Positions 1 to 13,300 of a stretch of DNA of 64,000 nucleotides are shown here, piece by piece. A program made the translations under genes and the position numbers. The DNA lies in NCBI RefSeq assembly GCF_046630445.1, contig NC_092336.1:507868501-507932500 (forward strand). Direction: 5' to 3'. Numbering within the stretch: the first letter of the stretch is position 1; every line of letters starts with the position of its first letter. Origin of the DNA: Rutidosis leptorrhynchoides. Lineage: Eukaryota; Streptophyta; Magnoliopsida; Asterales; Asteraceae. Below the pieces are notes generated by a model. The model was not told the origin of the DNA. It worked only from the letters and a program-made list of their open reading frames with translations, and ran no database searches.

Positions 1-2181
1 GATCTACACCAATTCCAAAGACATGCGACTTATTAACATTCAACCTTAAACCCGAAGTTTTGTGAAACACTTCCAAGATAAGAAGAATTCGCCTCAATTC
101 TATGACATTCCAATCCGAAAAAATCACAACATCATCCGCATAAATAAAATGGAAAAGACTAATATTCTCAGTCCCCACATTAATCCCACAAATAATATTT
201 CTTTCCATAGCTTGACGGAACGCTAAATGAAGCCCTTCCATAACAATAATAAATAAAAAAGGGCTAAGAGGGTCACCTTGTCTCAAGCCACGTTTCACAG
301 GAAATTCACGAGTCGGAGAGCCATTTACAAGAACCGAAGTACGGGCAGAAAAAAGGCACCCCTTGATCCAAGAACACCATTTGTCACCAAACCCAAGAAT
401 CGATAACATAGATAAAAGATACTCCCAATTAACAGAATCATACGCCTTCTCAAAATCGACTTTGAACATGAGCATCTTTTTATTTTTACGTTTATACCAA
501 TCGATAATCTCGCTCAACATGAGAGGCCCATCTAAAATCTGTCGTCCAGCAATAAAAGCCGTCTGAACCGGACTAATAATATTATCAATAACCCCTTGAA
601 GACGATTCGTAAGAATCTTGGTAACAGTCTTATAAAAACAACCAACCAAGGAAATAGGTCTAAAATCGGTAATAAGCACCGGGTTATGTATCTTCGAAAT
701 AAGCGAAAAAAACGCCGAATTAGCACCTCGAGACAAAGAACAAGAAGAGAAAAAACCTCTTATGTCCTTGCAAAAATCAAACTTAATTAAGTCCCAAAAA
801 TGTTTGATGAAACGAAAAGAAATACCGTCCGGTCCGGGAGCTTTAGAACTACCACAACACCACACAGCTTTTTTTATCTCATCATCTTCAATATCGGCTT
901 CTAACGTAGAACATTCTAATACGGTCAAAACCCTTCTCGGCCTAGGATCATCGAAAATAAAATCAGAATCATGCGCATCGAATTTAGACTGAAAGTGTTC
1001 GAAGAAACAGTCTTTTATATCGTTCGGGTTATCGATCCAAGTCCCGTCAACTAATAAACCTTGAATATGTTGAGAACGACGTGTACGTTTCAAAGAAGAA
1101 TGAAAAAATTTTGAATTCTCGTCACCCTCCACATCCCATCTAACTCTAGCCTTCTGAAGATAATCAAGATCAATGAATTTAGATAAGTCATTTTTTTCGG
1201 AAGCTAACTTGTTGCGTGTTTGAACTTCATCTTCAGTAGCAACACCCGCATCTATAAGATTGTCTAACTCATCAATCTGACTCGTGATTTCTTTTAATCG
1301 TTTCGCTTCACCAGATCTAGTATTATGGATCCAATTCTTTAAATGACCTTTTAGTAATCTAAATTTGGCCACTATATTTAGATTTGAATCCATACTAATC
1401 GTCTCCCAAGCAACATGAACCGTATCAACAAAATCATCTTTATCGAACCATGAATCAAAAATCTTGAAATACGTAGGCCCAAAATCAACCTTATCTTGGA
1501 ACAACATTATCGGAGAGTGATCAGAGCAACTAAGACGAGACCTTTCAAATCCTGAAATGTATTAAGAACGTTTTCAGAAATGAAAAATCTATCGATTTTA
1601 CTAAACTTACTGCCCGATTTATTACGCCAGGTGAAATTCAAACCACCTAAAGGGACATCAAAAAGCTCGTTGCTCTCAATAAAATCATTAAAAAGAGAAG
1701 CGTCTTGGGGAAAAAAAACTGAACCACGTCTTTCATCATCCGTTCTAACCGAGTTCCAATCACCCATAAAAACATAATCACCCGGATGAGAAGAAACAAA
1801 AATGGAAAGTTTCTCCCATAGGTTTCGTTTATCAACCAATGATTGTGGAGCATAAACGTTTATCATAAAAATATCCAAATCAAAGCGAAGCCATTTACCT
1901 TTAACGATCACAAAGTTAACGTCGCACCAAATGTCGCTTCTCATAAAAACTTTCGGGTCCCATATAGACACAATACCTCCAGAAAAACCTCTAGCCAAAC
2001 TTAAAGCAAAGTCAAAATTTGGGTTGCCCCAAAATGATTTAAGGCGAAACATATGTAAACGGGACATCTTCGTTTCTTGAATAGCCAAAAACTCAATATT
2101 ATTCGATACACAAAGGTCCTTGATCCACTTCCTTTTAACATGTAACAACGACCCGCAACTATTAATAGATAAAATCTTCAT
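1..2181 (-). pseudogene. LINE ORF2: endonuclease + reverse transcriptase, frameshifted
   Basis: ORF2 begins at 2181 with MKILSINSCG, the usual start of plant LINE endonucleases. Endonuclease motifs follow: AIQETK (catalytic Glu), YAPQ and GDWNSVR. The last one, SDHSPI, lies in another frame, so a 1-base frameshift falls near 1540. The new frame then stays open through a linker into the RT: SKAPGPDG, FRPISLVG, FKVDFEKAYD, GLRQGDPLSP and YADD (131-142). A second frameshift is visible in the run of six A at about 251-256, just after GDPLSP; one base fewer restores the usual motif. The family nicks target DNA and primes reverse transcription from it. The zinc-binding C-terminus is outside the window. 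Confidence 0.88.
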
Positions 2182-3365
2182 GATAAACCGAATTTATTAT
2201 AATCACGATTCGCAAACTTCTTCGCACCTTTGCTAGAAAAACCAAGTAGCTCACCAATTCCAAATATGTCATCACTTTGATCATTACTTAACTCATTTAC
2301 ACGATCATGATTAAGAACAATAAAAGGGGTATGACAATTAACGGAAGGAGCGGAACATTGGCTAGCGTTTTGACTTTTATTAATCGTAAAACCCGGCGGA
2401 TGAGTACCGCTTTGACTAGTAAGAATCGGCTTAGTAGCAATAGGAGATGAATCTTTTGGCAAATCCTTAACTTTAATTCCAGTCTCCTCCACATTTCTAC
2501 AATTAACATAAGCACTTTTGGACATGTCCTCCACGTTTCCACTATTAACAGAAGCACATTTTTGATTAGAAGAATTAGGTTCCTCATTCTTATTACAATC
2601 AACAACTTTTCTATTCTTATGAGGCAAACCATTCGTTCCAAAATTGACATCACTACATTCGGGAGACGGATCTAAGTTAATCCCCACGAATTCTTTAAGG
2701 TGGTCAGGTGACAATTCATTTTCACTATCACTTTGAGATGCAATTGAACCTTCATCACCACCTGATAGAAAATCATCTTGAGTATCAAGCTCAATGGTAG
2801 AATCAATATCAAAAAGCCATGTACCCACTTCATTAACCAACACGTCAACCTCTTCATCAAAACAAGCAACTTTAACAATTGAAGATATCGGTTTTTTATT
2901 ATACGTGGCAATGCAAACTCTACTAGTAGAGATGGGTAACTTACAATTAGATTCGAAAAACAAAAATCGACCGAATTGTGATGCTACCTTCTTGCTAGCA
3001 TTAGTCCCCCAAGCACTAGTCGGTAAACCCGAAATTTCGATCCAAATAATGCGTTCATCAACGACAAAAGAATTAGAAGGACTTTTCATACACGAGAACA
3101 ACTCCAACATGTTGGAATTTGCTTTAAATTTAGAGCACGAGACAGCAGACTCGAAGTAAAACCAAACCCACAAGCCACCAACATATTGAATTTTGAAATT
3201 CAAGAAACCTTCAATTGCACACTGTTTATAAATCGTATATAACGCACCAAGTTCTTTAACTTTAGCAAGAACAATGTTTTCATTATCACATACATTGATC
3301 AATTCATCATCTTGTAACGTGAGTTTCTTAACAGTGTAAGTCGAACAATAATAATACGATATTGT
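2178..3365 (-). pseudogene. LINE ORF1 (DUF4283-like nucleic-acid-binding protein), N-terminus missing
   Basis: An open frame of about 395 codons ends in TGA at 2180-2178. The frame is open up to 3365, where the upstream codon is TGA. There is no convincing ATG near the 5' end; the first conventional-looking start is a TTG. The region with GFLNFKIQYVGGLWVWF and the stretch WIEISGLPTSAWG match the DUF4283-type part of Asteraceae LINE ORF1 proteins, which normally follows an N-terminal RRM. The RRM is absent here. The C-terminal third is acidic and Ser/Asn-rich with no recognised domain. The protein presumably binds element RNA. Its stop overlaps the ORF2 start as ATGA, so ORF2 could be translated by termination-reinitiation (inference). 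Confidence 0.75.
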
Positions 3366-3370
3366 TCAAT

Positions 3371-4760
3371 AATAATAATAGTTATTCATTTAAAATTACC
3401 AACCAAAATACAAACGTAAAGACAGAAAAACAAACATAGCAGTTCAATACGACTAAACAAATATTATTAGACACACTGCTTAACAGCAGTAACAGTAGTA
3501 ACAGCATAACTATGGGGACAAAAATAAAAAGATTGAGTACACAGTGCAATAGACAACACCAGCTACATAAAAAAAAAAAAAAGTAGCATATCAAATACAA
3601 AATAACTTACACAAATAGGGATATAAAAAATAAAATACGAATATCTTGCCAATCCATGGAAATCACTTGTGAAGCAACAAACACAAAAATCTTTTGTAGT
3701 GGTTCATAAATTATTGTAATCGTTTATAAATTATAAAAATAAATCACATCGTAAGGTTCAATAAATCTAAATGAAAGCATTATAACTGAAAGCATTATTT
3801 TCTAACCACATCCAGTTTTTGTGAGATAGTCCCTAAAATTTTACTGTATTACACTAGTAGTCCTTATATTTTTATGACTGTATAATGTGAAGGGTTAACC
3901 ATTGACTTTGACGACAGTTAAGTTGGGGTGCCAATCACGATAGTTAAGCAAACACTGAGGTACCAACTACGCAAAAAATAAAGTTTAGGTGTTATGATGC
4001 AAATGTGAACAAACCACAGGTACCAACGGCGTAATTTTTTCTTTTTATTAATTAAAAGTTACATTACCGTTATACCATAGTTGGTCCCAATAATTTAAAT
4101 ATTTAGAACGAAATGAAAAAAGACCTTTAACTCTTACCGAATAATACAAGTTATTTAAAAAAGACCCTTATGTCATAACGAATAATATAAACTATTTAAA
4201 AAAAAATGTTCAAAGAAATACTGGTGGACTTTTATTTCTCTTTTTTCTAGGGCCTTTGATTTTTGTTTTGAGTATTATGCTTTGCCTTCACTATTTCATT
4301 TGTGTCTCCCTAATTCCCGTGTTTCTCAAATCTCCAAATGTATCTGTATATATATAAAAAATTGAGCCTCTGAAAAATTTGAACCCCGAACAGTCAATCA
4401 CCTTGTTTCCCCTCGAGGCCTCTCATGCGCTATACCCCGTGTTATATGACTATTGCTTATTTTGACCTATGTAATTTTAAAGGAGTGGACTTATCATCTA
4501 TTGTTAATCTTTCACTTGTAGAAGTTACAAGTATGGCAGCTACTCTAAGACCACAAATAACGCGTTCGTGCTTTTCCCACCCATCGTGAGTTGGCTCGAC
4601 AAAAGCTCCACAAACGCAAGTAGTGGGGCGTTTGTGAGCAATTTTTCGAAAGCGTTTGTCATTCTCAAACTTTGCAGAAGGGAAATGTGATGGTGACGTG
4701 GCGGTTCCGAATTGGCTGGCTAAATATAGCCGTTAAAATGGAGCCATTTGATTTTTTTTA
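3371..4760. other. AT-rich intergenic stretch without a gene
   Basis: No coding sequence is supported. The stretch holds short microsatellite-like runs (TAA/TTG around 3340-3390, a 12-A run near 3570). From about 3810 to 4030 a phrase about wide-ranging 'ggtacca' units recurs (gaggtacc and caggtacc about 60 bp apart), which looks like an old repetitive fragment. The part from about 4540 is probably the 5' flank of the decayed Harbinger element that follows. Confidence 0.5.
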
Positions 4761-4770
4761 TTTTTTCACA

Positions 4771-4778
4771 TATATAAA
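4771..4778 (+). promoter_or_regulatory. TATA box of the decayed Harbinger transposase
   Basis: TATATAAA lies about 70 bp upstream of the probable ATG at 4845. The better-preserved copy at 61132 has the same layout (TATATAAATA about 80 bp before its ATG, followed by a similar ttcacatttcattc leader), which supports both assignments. Confidence 0.55.
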
Positions 4779-4844
4779 CACAATAAAACCTTATATTTTT
4801 TTCACATTTCATTCTCACAATCCATATTCTCATCTTATAAAAAA

Positions 4845-5851
4845 ATGGATTTCTTGGCTCAAAGTATTGATATTCTGTTTATTTCTTCTTCGTCCGATGA
4901 TAAAGAAATGGAGATGGGCAAAACATCATGACGGCGTGTGCAACGAAATCCAAGGCTTTATATTAATAAAGTTCTTGAAATTGTGGGTATTGCATTATGG
5001 AACGATTATTTTTCACCGACACCGACATATCCTCCGGACATATTTAAGAGACAGTTTCGTATGCAGATTCGGTTATTCTCCGTATCTCACAAGGGTATTC
5101 TTGTCTACTTCAACTCTAGTGATTTTGTTCCAAAACATTTTACTTTTTTCCAACAACGTCCGGATGCACTAGGTCATCTTGGGCTTACCATATTTTTAAA
5201 GTGTACATCCGCGATGCGCCAGTTGGCGTACGGAACAGTCGCAGATATGTTTGATGAATCTTTAAAAATGGGTGGAAAATGGGATATGTTTGCTTGATTA
5301 ATTTCAGTAAGTGTATAATTGACTTATAAGGTCGATAATATTTGAGAATGCTAACGGCAAGTGACATTGCTCGATTATATTTGGCGCACGAGGAAAAACA
5401 CTGTTTTTAGAGTAATGCTTGGTGGAGGTTATCACAGTCACCCGACGATCATGCTTGAATCGGTTGTTTCATATGATATGTGGATTTGACATTCACTTTT
5501 CGGGATGACTGGTTCTAACAACGATAAAAATGTGTTAAATAATTATCGGTTGTTTGATTCGCTTAAAAAGAATACAGCTCCACCGCCATCGTTTGAAGTA
5601 AACAAACACCATTATCCTTTTGGTTACTATTTGGTAGGTGGTATATATCCTGATTGGAAAACACTGGTAAGGGATATGTGACTCCTATTGAGGAACCACT
5701 AATCATATTCACCATATTTCAAGCAAGTGCTCGAAAGGACATGAATCGTACGGGGATTTTTGCTATTTTAAAAACTCCAGCACGAGTTGTGGGCATCAAC
5801 AAGATGGGAAGGATAATGTATTCTTGTAGTGTTTTGCATACCATGATATAA
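4845..5851 (+). pseudogene. PIF/Harbinger transposase, heavily decayed
   Basis: Pieces in several frames match, in order, the transposase at 61132-62451. QRPDALGHLG, SAMRQLAYGTVADMFDES and a DIARLY-AHEEKH stretch (about 5365-5400) correspond to the N-terminal half. A HPTIMLES-like stretch (5440-5465), a motif resembling GANNDxNVL (5510-5545), YPDW (5650) and SARKDMNRT-F (5730-5760) correspond to the catalytic half. Stops and indels break every frame. The segment carrying the first catalytic Asp (GSIDC) cannot be recognised, and the catalytic Glu of KDVER reads Asn. This is an old, dead relative of the downstream element and not a duplicate of it. Confidence 0.85.
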
Positions 5852-5889
5852 GAAGATAACGAGTTTGCATTATGTAAATATATAACGTT

Positions 5890-7039
5890 ACGTTAAATAT
5901 GAGTATGCAACCCGAAAGGCCCGTCACATCGCACGGGCCGATCCGGATCTAGTTTTCCCAAAAGGTTTAAAGATTTCCGCCATTGTAGCCCAACCTTATT
6001 TTATGTTCTTTGACCCTCTTTTTTACCTAAAAAAACTTGTATCCTCATTTTCTTCTTTATCTCCATCTTTCTTTTTTCTTCTATTAGACTAACACATATT
6101 GGTCAAAATTTGTCTCCAACCACAATAAAAAACAAAAATAATGAAAGAAAGAAAAAGAAGCAATATTTAATGTCGATATCTGACACTGGAGCTCGACAGT
6201 GAAGGGCAGTTTAATTCCGATGCGGAGTTACCAATATTGAAACCTCGACTTCGAATTTGCTAACGGCGAAAAAAAAACCTCATGACTCCGAGTGCTCTAA
6301 TAACTCTCCCTCTCCCATCATTGCCATGTCAGCCGCATAACCTCATAAAGACCCTTATCCACTCTTCCACCACTATTGATCAAACATAGAGTTGATCCAT
6401 GGGGTTCGGTCCATGCTTGTCAATGAATAAGGAGGATTTAAGGGTTTTCGGCTTTAATTCTTCTATTCGTCGTACCATGAATAACCCCGTTGTGAGATGA
6501 AGATCTCGACAGTGGTGGTTAAACGTCGACCCACCATCATCGGGATAACCAGAATGATGGCTCAAGGGAGGTGTTAGAATTTATGTTCGTAGAACGTTAC
6601 TTGTAACTGTTAAGTGAAGCTGGAGATGCTGTAAAGTCCGGTAACACGGGTGAGAGGCTATATAACCTGGTAGCGCGGGTTTGATCCTCTTGAGGATGAA
6701 CTTGTAATGAGAGTATTCTTGAGAGTGTAATATGTGTTTATTTGATGTTCCACACCCCTCTATTGTAATGAGGTATGATCCCTTTTTTATAGGTGCAAGC
6801 TTTTTTCCCTTAATGACATGTAATATGATAAAAGAAACATGTTTGATCTGCGTCGTACTATTTTGTCAGAAAAGTTGTCAAAAAGCAAAAGCATATTCTG
6901 ACGAGTCTGTCCACTGTCTGCAACAATGGCCATGCAAACTGTTGCTCCGTCTGGCGATCCTACCATGTTGGGATTATGCCAACCATTTGTGTTGTCTTTT
7001 TGTTTATTTGTTCTAATCTTGAACCGCATGCTGCAATCC
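5890..7039. other. Intergenic stretch, no supported gene
   Basis: Only short chance ORFs occur. The part from 5940 to 6300 is AT-rich with an A/G-rich run (6125-6165). From about 6590 to 7000 the base composition is more even and there is a gated series of short phrases (ggtaacacgggtgag, ggtagcgcgggtttg at 6640-6690) that may be an imperfect repeat. Nothing was recognised, and the left end of the CACTA element was not found here. Confidence 0.45.
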
Positions 7040-9815
7040 TTTATTCAGGCTTTACATCCGCACATGTTTGTCCATGTTCGCGCTACCTGACTTACGCTTG
7101 GCACATTGTTGCCCTCGATAATAAATTGTGATAGTTCAAAAGCACCTGGCCCGGACGGTTTTAATATGAAATTCTTTAAAAAATATTGGGAACTGATCAA
7201 AAACGACCTTATTAAATCTCTTGATTGGTTCTGGGTCAATTCGGAAATATCCAAAGGGTGTAACGCCTCTTTCTTCACTTTAATCCCGAAAAAATCTAAT
7301 CCTATCGGCCTAAGCGAATACCGTCCAATTTGTTTTATAGGTAGCTACTATAAAATTCTCACTAAAATTCTATCCAATCGCCTTGCCAAAGTCATCCATA
7401 AAGTCATAGGTTCTGAACAAACAACTTTCCTCAAAGGCCGCAACATCTTAGATAGTATATTAATTGCTAATGAAATAATAGATGAATTAAAACGCAAAAA
7501 ACAAAAAAGGCCTTATCTTCAAAGTGGATTTTGAAAAGGCATTTTACTGCATCGAATGGGATTTTATATTCAAAACCATGCCGTTCATGGGCTTTGGTTC
7601 AAAATGGATTAGCTTCATTCGAGCATGTCTTTCTTCTTCATCCATCTCCATACTAATCAATGACTCACCTACCAAAGAATTTATCCCAGAAAGGGGAATT
7701 CGACAAGGTGATCCCATATCACCTTTTCTTTTCATCATCGTTGCCGAAGGTCTTAATATACTCACCAAAAGAGCATTAATCAATGGACATCTACAAGGAT
7801 TAAAAATTGGTCACGACAATCTCGTCATCACTCATCTCCAATACGCGGACGATACAATCTTCTTTGGTGAGTGGAATAAAAGAAATGCTAAATATATCTC
7901 CAAACTCCTAAAATGTTTTGAAAACATTTCTGGTCTGAAAGTTAACTTTCACAAAAGTAAACTTTATGGCATTGGAACATCCACCTTTGAAACCGAGCAA
8001 ATGGCCAGTTACATTAACTGTTCAGCAGGTACTACCCCGTTTACCTATCTCGGTCTCCCTATTGGTGTACCAACATCTCATGCATCTTCTTGGCAGCCAA
8101 TCATTGAAAAATTCGATAAGAGACTTTCGGATTGGGCAACTAAATCCATCTCCTTCGGGGGTCGTCTCACTATCATCAAATCCATCTTAAGTAGTATCCC
8201 TTTATACTACTTCTCATTATTACACGCACCAGCCACCATCCTTAAGGTACTTGAATCTAAAAGACGGAAATTTTTCTGGGGGGGGCTCCTCAAATGATAA
8301 TAAGATCAATTGGATTAAATGGGACCAAATTATTTTGCCATACGAAAATGGGGGTCTAAATGTGGGGTCTCTCTTCGCTAAAAACATCTCACTACTTTGT
8401 AAATGGTGGTGGCGTTTCAAAAACGAACATAATGCTTTATGGGTAAAAATCATAAAAAGTATTTATGGGCCGGGAGGGGGGGGGGGGGGGTTGGATACTA
8501 ATGTTTTGTGCAGGAATATTTCAGGTCGCACCATTTGGAAAGAGATTATTAAAGCTGGAAAAGTCGCAGACAATTTAGGCACCTCCTTCACAACGTCTTT
8601 CTCAAAGCGCATCGGCAATGGCACATCGATTAGTTTCTGGCATGACATATGGCTCGGATCCAAAAGCCTCAAATCCTTATTTCATAGATTATTCATGTTG
8701 GAATCTCATAAAGACGCAACTGTTGCTGAAAGAATCTCGAATGTTAATTCCAATTCAATCTGTAATTGGGATTGGTCCCGGACACCTAGTGGTCGGGCAA
8801 TAGATGAACTTAGGGAGCTCACTAACCTTCTATCCTCCGTAAGTATTTCGGATCGCCCCGATTCATGGAAATTCTCCCTTGACACTACCGGCACTTTCAC
8901 TACGGCATCAATGTCAAATTTGATCAATACACTTAAATATGGCGTACACTCTCGAAACATTTCAATACCCCACAACAAATACGCTCCACAAAAGATCTTC
9001 ATATTCTCTTGGAGAGTCATTCAATTAAAAATACCGGCAAGAAGTGAACTAGATAAAAAAGGAATTGATTTACACACCATCTTATGTCCCTTATGCGATC
9101 ATCATATCGAAACCATCGAACATGCGCTAGTCACTTGTCACAACGCGTCTTCTATTTGGACACAATTGCTTGATTGGTGGAACCAAAATAACACAACAAT
9201 TTCTAACATCAACGAAGCCATCATTTCCGACCAAGGTTTCTCTCATAGCTCCGTTGGATCATCCTTATGGCAAGCTACCAAATGGATTGCATGTTATATT
9301 ATATGGAAACATAGAAACTTAAAAGTCTTCTCTAATAAAATATGGAATCCCGCTATGATTATCTCCGAGATTCAAACTCAAAGTTTCAGCTGGATCTCTA
9401 ATCGTTCCCGGAAAAAAAAACCTATCGAATGGCATCAATGGCTTCTCAACCCCTCCTTTTATGTGGAATCACCTACAAATCGTACGGGAATAGGTTAATA
9501 GGACAGTACATATATCGGGCAGTGTTCGCGGTCTTATTTAGCTTATGTGGGGTAGATTAAATGGGTTGGTTGTCTGGCAACTTTGTCGCCGCTTGATCGG
9601 CACGGTTGTCTCCTCTGTCCCTGCTTGTTTTCAAGTTCGTTCCCTCATAGTGCTAAGTAGGCTTCGTCGCTCCCGGTCTTATAATTCATCGTTTATTCTC
9701 CAATTTTATTCCGATATTTCGATTTTGTCCATATCATTGTATAGTTGAGCGTAGGGACTTGCATTGATATATTCCTGATAATAATAATAATACTTTTTGC
9801 TTTTCAAAAAAAAAA
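7040..9815 (+). mobile_element. LINE, 5'-truncated, ending in an A-run
   Basis: A plus-strand L1-like copy without endonuclease. The reverse transcriptase begins within SKAPGPDG at about 7130, and the sequence ends with a TAA-rich stretch and ten A at 9806-9815. 5' truncation together with a terminal A-run is typical of incomplete target-primed reverse transcription. The exact left border is uncertain (7040-7105) and I could not find a TSD. Immediately to the right lies the 3' untranslated part of the CACTA gene, so this LINE may have inserted into, or removed, the left arm of the CACTA element. Confidence 0.85.
7106..9498 (+). pseudogene. LINE reverse transcriptase with zinc-binding domain, frameshifted
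   Basis: The RT motifs are in order: SKAPGPDG (about 7136), EYRPICFIGS, FLKGRNILD, FKVDFEKAF (7517-7545), GIRQGDPISPFLF, YADD (7842-7853), GLKVNFHKSK and YLGLPIG. After the RT comes the usual zf-RVT region (8990-9160, PQKIFIFSWRV with CPLC and CH). Three frames are needed: one shift in the A-rich run just before 7510 and one in the G-run near 8276-8283. The three segments are 7106-7534, 7524-8297 and 8251-9498. A 15-G run at 8476-8490 is inside the last segment and keeps frame. The product would lack the endonuclease. Confidence 0.9.
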
Positions 9816-10015
9816 TATATATTGAAACCTGCTATTTAATATTTTAAACATACATAACACTCCAAAAGGTAAACAAATCTCAGTTTTGTTGACACATCAC
9901 AACCAAAATAACTTGCACAAGTTTTACACAAGTTTTAGTCTTGTTAAAACTTCAACAACCAACGTGTTCAACAATAAAAAATAAGATAGCTAAGTACCAC
10001 TAAAAACTTAACTAA

Positions 10016-10102
10016 TCAAGGCTTCAAATATTCGGAGATCCAAGTATTAACGATACTTTCTAACTCGGTCTCACTAAACGGTTGTGTAGAGATCCACGAA
10101 AT
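10016..10102 (-). pseudogene. CACTA Ulp1-type gene, last exon
   Basis: On the minus strand a pyrimidine-rich acceptor (ctttttatag) precedes an exon reading ...QPFSETELESIVNTWISEYL and ending in TGA at 10018-10016. A short C-terminal exon with this kind of ending follows the catalytic Cys exon in plant Ulp1-like transposon proteins. It lies in the expected order after the ECGYY exon (13963-14058). The intron between them has been enlarged by the solo LTR at 10343-13600. Confidence 0.65.
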
Positions 10103-10342
10103 CTATAAAAAGAACAAAAAAGAGCATGTTAGTCAAAAGATATAGATAACCAATACCAAACTTAGAATTAGTACTTTATACATGGTGAAAGCATACTACG
10201 CAGGATAGCTCAAGGAGCAAAGATGATAACAACGTTCAATTATGTATTCAACAAGGTCCCGATTGGTTATTAACACCCCTGTTGAACTAATATACTGAGT
10301 AACAAGTTATTTGCTGATTGAAGTGATTTAGGATTTACAAGC

Positions 10343-13300
10343 TGAAATGTCCCGTTCTTATTGATTAAAAACGTTCCATATTAATTGATTCCGTTGCGAG
10401 GTTTTGACCTCTATATGAGACGTTTTTCAAAGACTGCATTCATTTTAAAACAAACCATAACCTTTATTTCATCAATAAAGGTTTAAAAAGCTTTACGTAG
10501 ATTATCAAATAATGATAATCTAAAATATCCTGTTTACACACGACCATTACATAATAGTTTACAATACAAATATGTTACAACAAAATAAGTTTCTTGAATG
10601 TAGTTTTTACACAATATCATACAAGCATGGACTCCAAATCTCGTCCTTATTTAAGTATGCGACAGCGGAAGCTCTTAATAATCACCTGAGAATAAACATG
10701 CTTAAAACGTCAACAAAAATGTTGGTGAGTTATAGGTTTAACCTATATATATCAAATCATAATAATAGACCACAAGATTTCATATTTCAATACACATCCC
10801 ATACATAGAGATAAAAATCATTCATATGGTGAACACCTGGTAACCGACATTAACAAGATGCATATATAAGAATATCCCCATCATTCCGGAACACCCTTCG
10901 GATATGATATAAATTTCGAAGTACTAAAGCATCCGGTACTTTGGATGGGGTTTGTTAGGCCCAATAGATCTATCTTTAGGATTCGCGTCAATTAGGGTGT
11001 CTGTTCCCTAATTCTTAGATTACCAGACTTAATAAAAAGGGGCATATTCAATTTCGATAATTCAACCATAGAATGTAGTTTCACGTACTTGTGTCTATTT
11101 TGTAAATCATTTATAAAACCTGCATGTATTCTCATCCCAAAAATATTAGATTTTAAAAGTGGGACTATAACTCACTTTCACAGATTTTTACTTCGTCGGG
11201 AAGTAAGACTTGGCCACTGGTTGATTCACGAACCTATAACAATATATACATATATATCAAAGTATGTTCAAAATATATTTACAACACTTTTAATATATTT
11301 TGATATTTTAAGTTTATTAAGTCAGCTGTCCTTGTTAGTAACCTATAACTAGTTGTCCACAGTTAGATGTACAGAAATAAATCGATAAATATTATCTTGA
11401 ATCAATCCACGACCCAGTGTATACGTATCTCAGTATTGATCACAACTCAAACTATATATATTTTGGAATCAACCTCAACCCTGTATAGCTAACTCCAACA
11501 TTCACATATAAAGTGTCTATGGTTGTTCCGAAATATATATAGATGTGTCGACATGATAGGTCGAAACATTGTATACGTGTCTATGGTATCTCAAGATTAC
11601 ATAATATAAAATACAAGTTGATTAAGTTATGGTTGGAATAGATTTGTTACCAATTTTCATGTAGCTAAAATGAGAAAAATTATCCAATCTTGTTTTACCC
11701 ATAACTTCTTCATTTTAAATCCGTTTTGAGTGAATCAAATTGCTATGGTTTCATATTGAACTCTATTTTATGAATCTAAACAGAAAAAGTATAGGTTTAT
11801 AGTCGGAAAAATAAGTTACAAGTCATTTTTGTAAAGGTAGTCATTTCAGTCGAAAGAACGACGTCTAGATGACCATTTTAGAAAACATACTTCCACTTTG
11901 AGTTTAACCATAATTTTTGGATATAGTTTCATGTTCATAATAAAAATAATTTTCTCAGAATAACAACTTTTAAATCAAAGTTTATCATAGTTTTTAATTA
12001 ACTAACCCAAAACAGCCCGCGGTGTTACTACGACGGCGTAAATCCGGTTTTACGGTGTTTTTCGTGTTTCCAGGTTTTAAATCATTAAGTTAGCATATCA
12101 TATAGATATAGAACATGTTTTTAGTTGATTTTAAAAGTCAAGTTAGAAGGATTAACTTTTGTTTGCGAACAAGTTTAGAATTAACTAAACTAGGTTCTAG
12201 TGATTACAAGTTTAAACCTTCGAATAAGATAGCTTTATATGTATGAATCAAATGATGTTATGAACATCATTACTACCTTAAGTTCCTTGGATAAACCTAC
12301 TGGAAAAGAGAAAAATAGATCTAGCTTCAACGGATCCTTGGATGGCTCGAAGTTCTTGAAGCAGAATCATGACACGAAAACAAGTTCAAGTAAGATCATC
12401 ACTTGAAATAAGATTGTTATAGTTATAGAAATTGAACCAAAGTTTGAATATGATTATTACCTTGTATTAGAATGATAAACTACTGTAAGAAACAAAGATT
12501 TCTTGAGGATGGATGATCACCTTACAAGATTGGAAGTGAGCTAGCAAACTTGAAAGTATTCTTGATTTTATGTAGCTAGAACTTGTAGAATTTATGAAGA
12601 ACACTTAGAACTTGAAGATAGAACTTGAGAGAGATCAATTAGATGAAGAAAATTGAAGAATGAAAGTGTTTGTAGGTGTTTTTGGTCGTTGGTGTATGGA
12701 TTAGATATAAAGGATATGTAATTTTGTTTTCATGTAAATAAGTCATGAATGATTACTCATATTTTTGTAATTTTATGAGATATTTCATGCTAGTTGCCAA
12801 ATGATGGTTCCCACATGTGTTAGGTGACTCACATGGGCTGCTAAGAGCTGATCATTGGAGTGTATATACTAATAGTACATACATCTAAAAGCTGTGTATT
12901 GTACGAGTACGAATACGGGTGCATACGAGTAGAATTGTTGATGAAACTAAACGAGGATGTAATTGTAAGCATTTTTGTTAAGTAGAAGTATTTTGATAAG
13001 TGTATTGAAGTCTTTCAAAAGTGTATAAATACATATTAAAACACTACATGTATATACATTTTAACTGAGTCGTTAAGTAATCGTTAGTCGTTACATGTAA
13101 GTGTTGTTTTGAAACCTTTAGGTTAACGATCTTGTTAAATGTTGTTAACCCAATGTTTATAATATCAAATGAGATTTTAAATTATTATATTATCATGATA
13201 TTATCATGTATGAATATCTCTTAATATGATATATATACATTAAATGTCTTTACAACGATAATCGTTACATATATGTCTCGTTTAAAAATCATTAAGTTAG

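Larger units (their letters stand above)
1..3370 (-). mobile_element. LINE (non-LTR retrotransposon), RRM/DUF4283-ORF1 type, 3' part outside window
   Basis: A minus-strand L1-like non-LTR retrotransposon. Reading leftwards it shows an ORF1-like protein, an AP-type endonuclease and a reverse transcriptase (RT), and it runs off the window just after the RT catalytic box. The 5' end lies near 3365, where the ORF1 frame meets a stop inside a TAA/TTA-rich stretch. The N-terminal RNA-binding domain usual in this family is missing, so the copy is probably 5'-truncated. Two frameshifts (near 1540 and near 252) mark it as inactive. No TSD can be seen because the 3' end is not in the window. Confidence 0.9.

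Noticed and set aside
6380..7029. ORFs of 61-94 codons between the Harbinger remnant and the LINE
   Set aside because: Overlapping frames on both strands, no recognisable motif, no promoter or splice context.
8463..8672. Minus-strand ORF ending in poly-Pro
   Set aside because: Complement of the 15-G run in the LINE; the plus-strand frame is the coding one.
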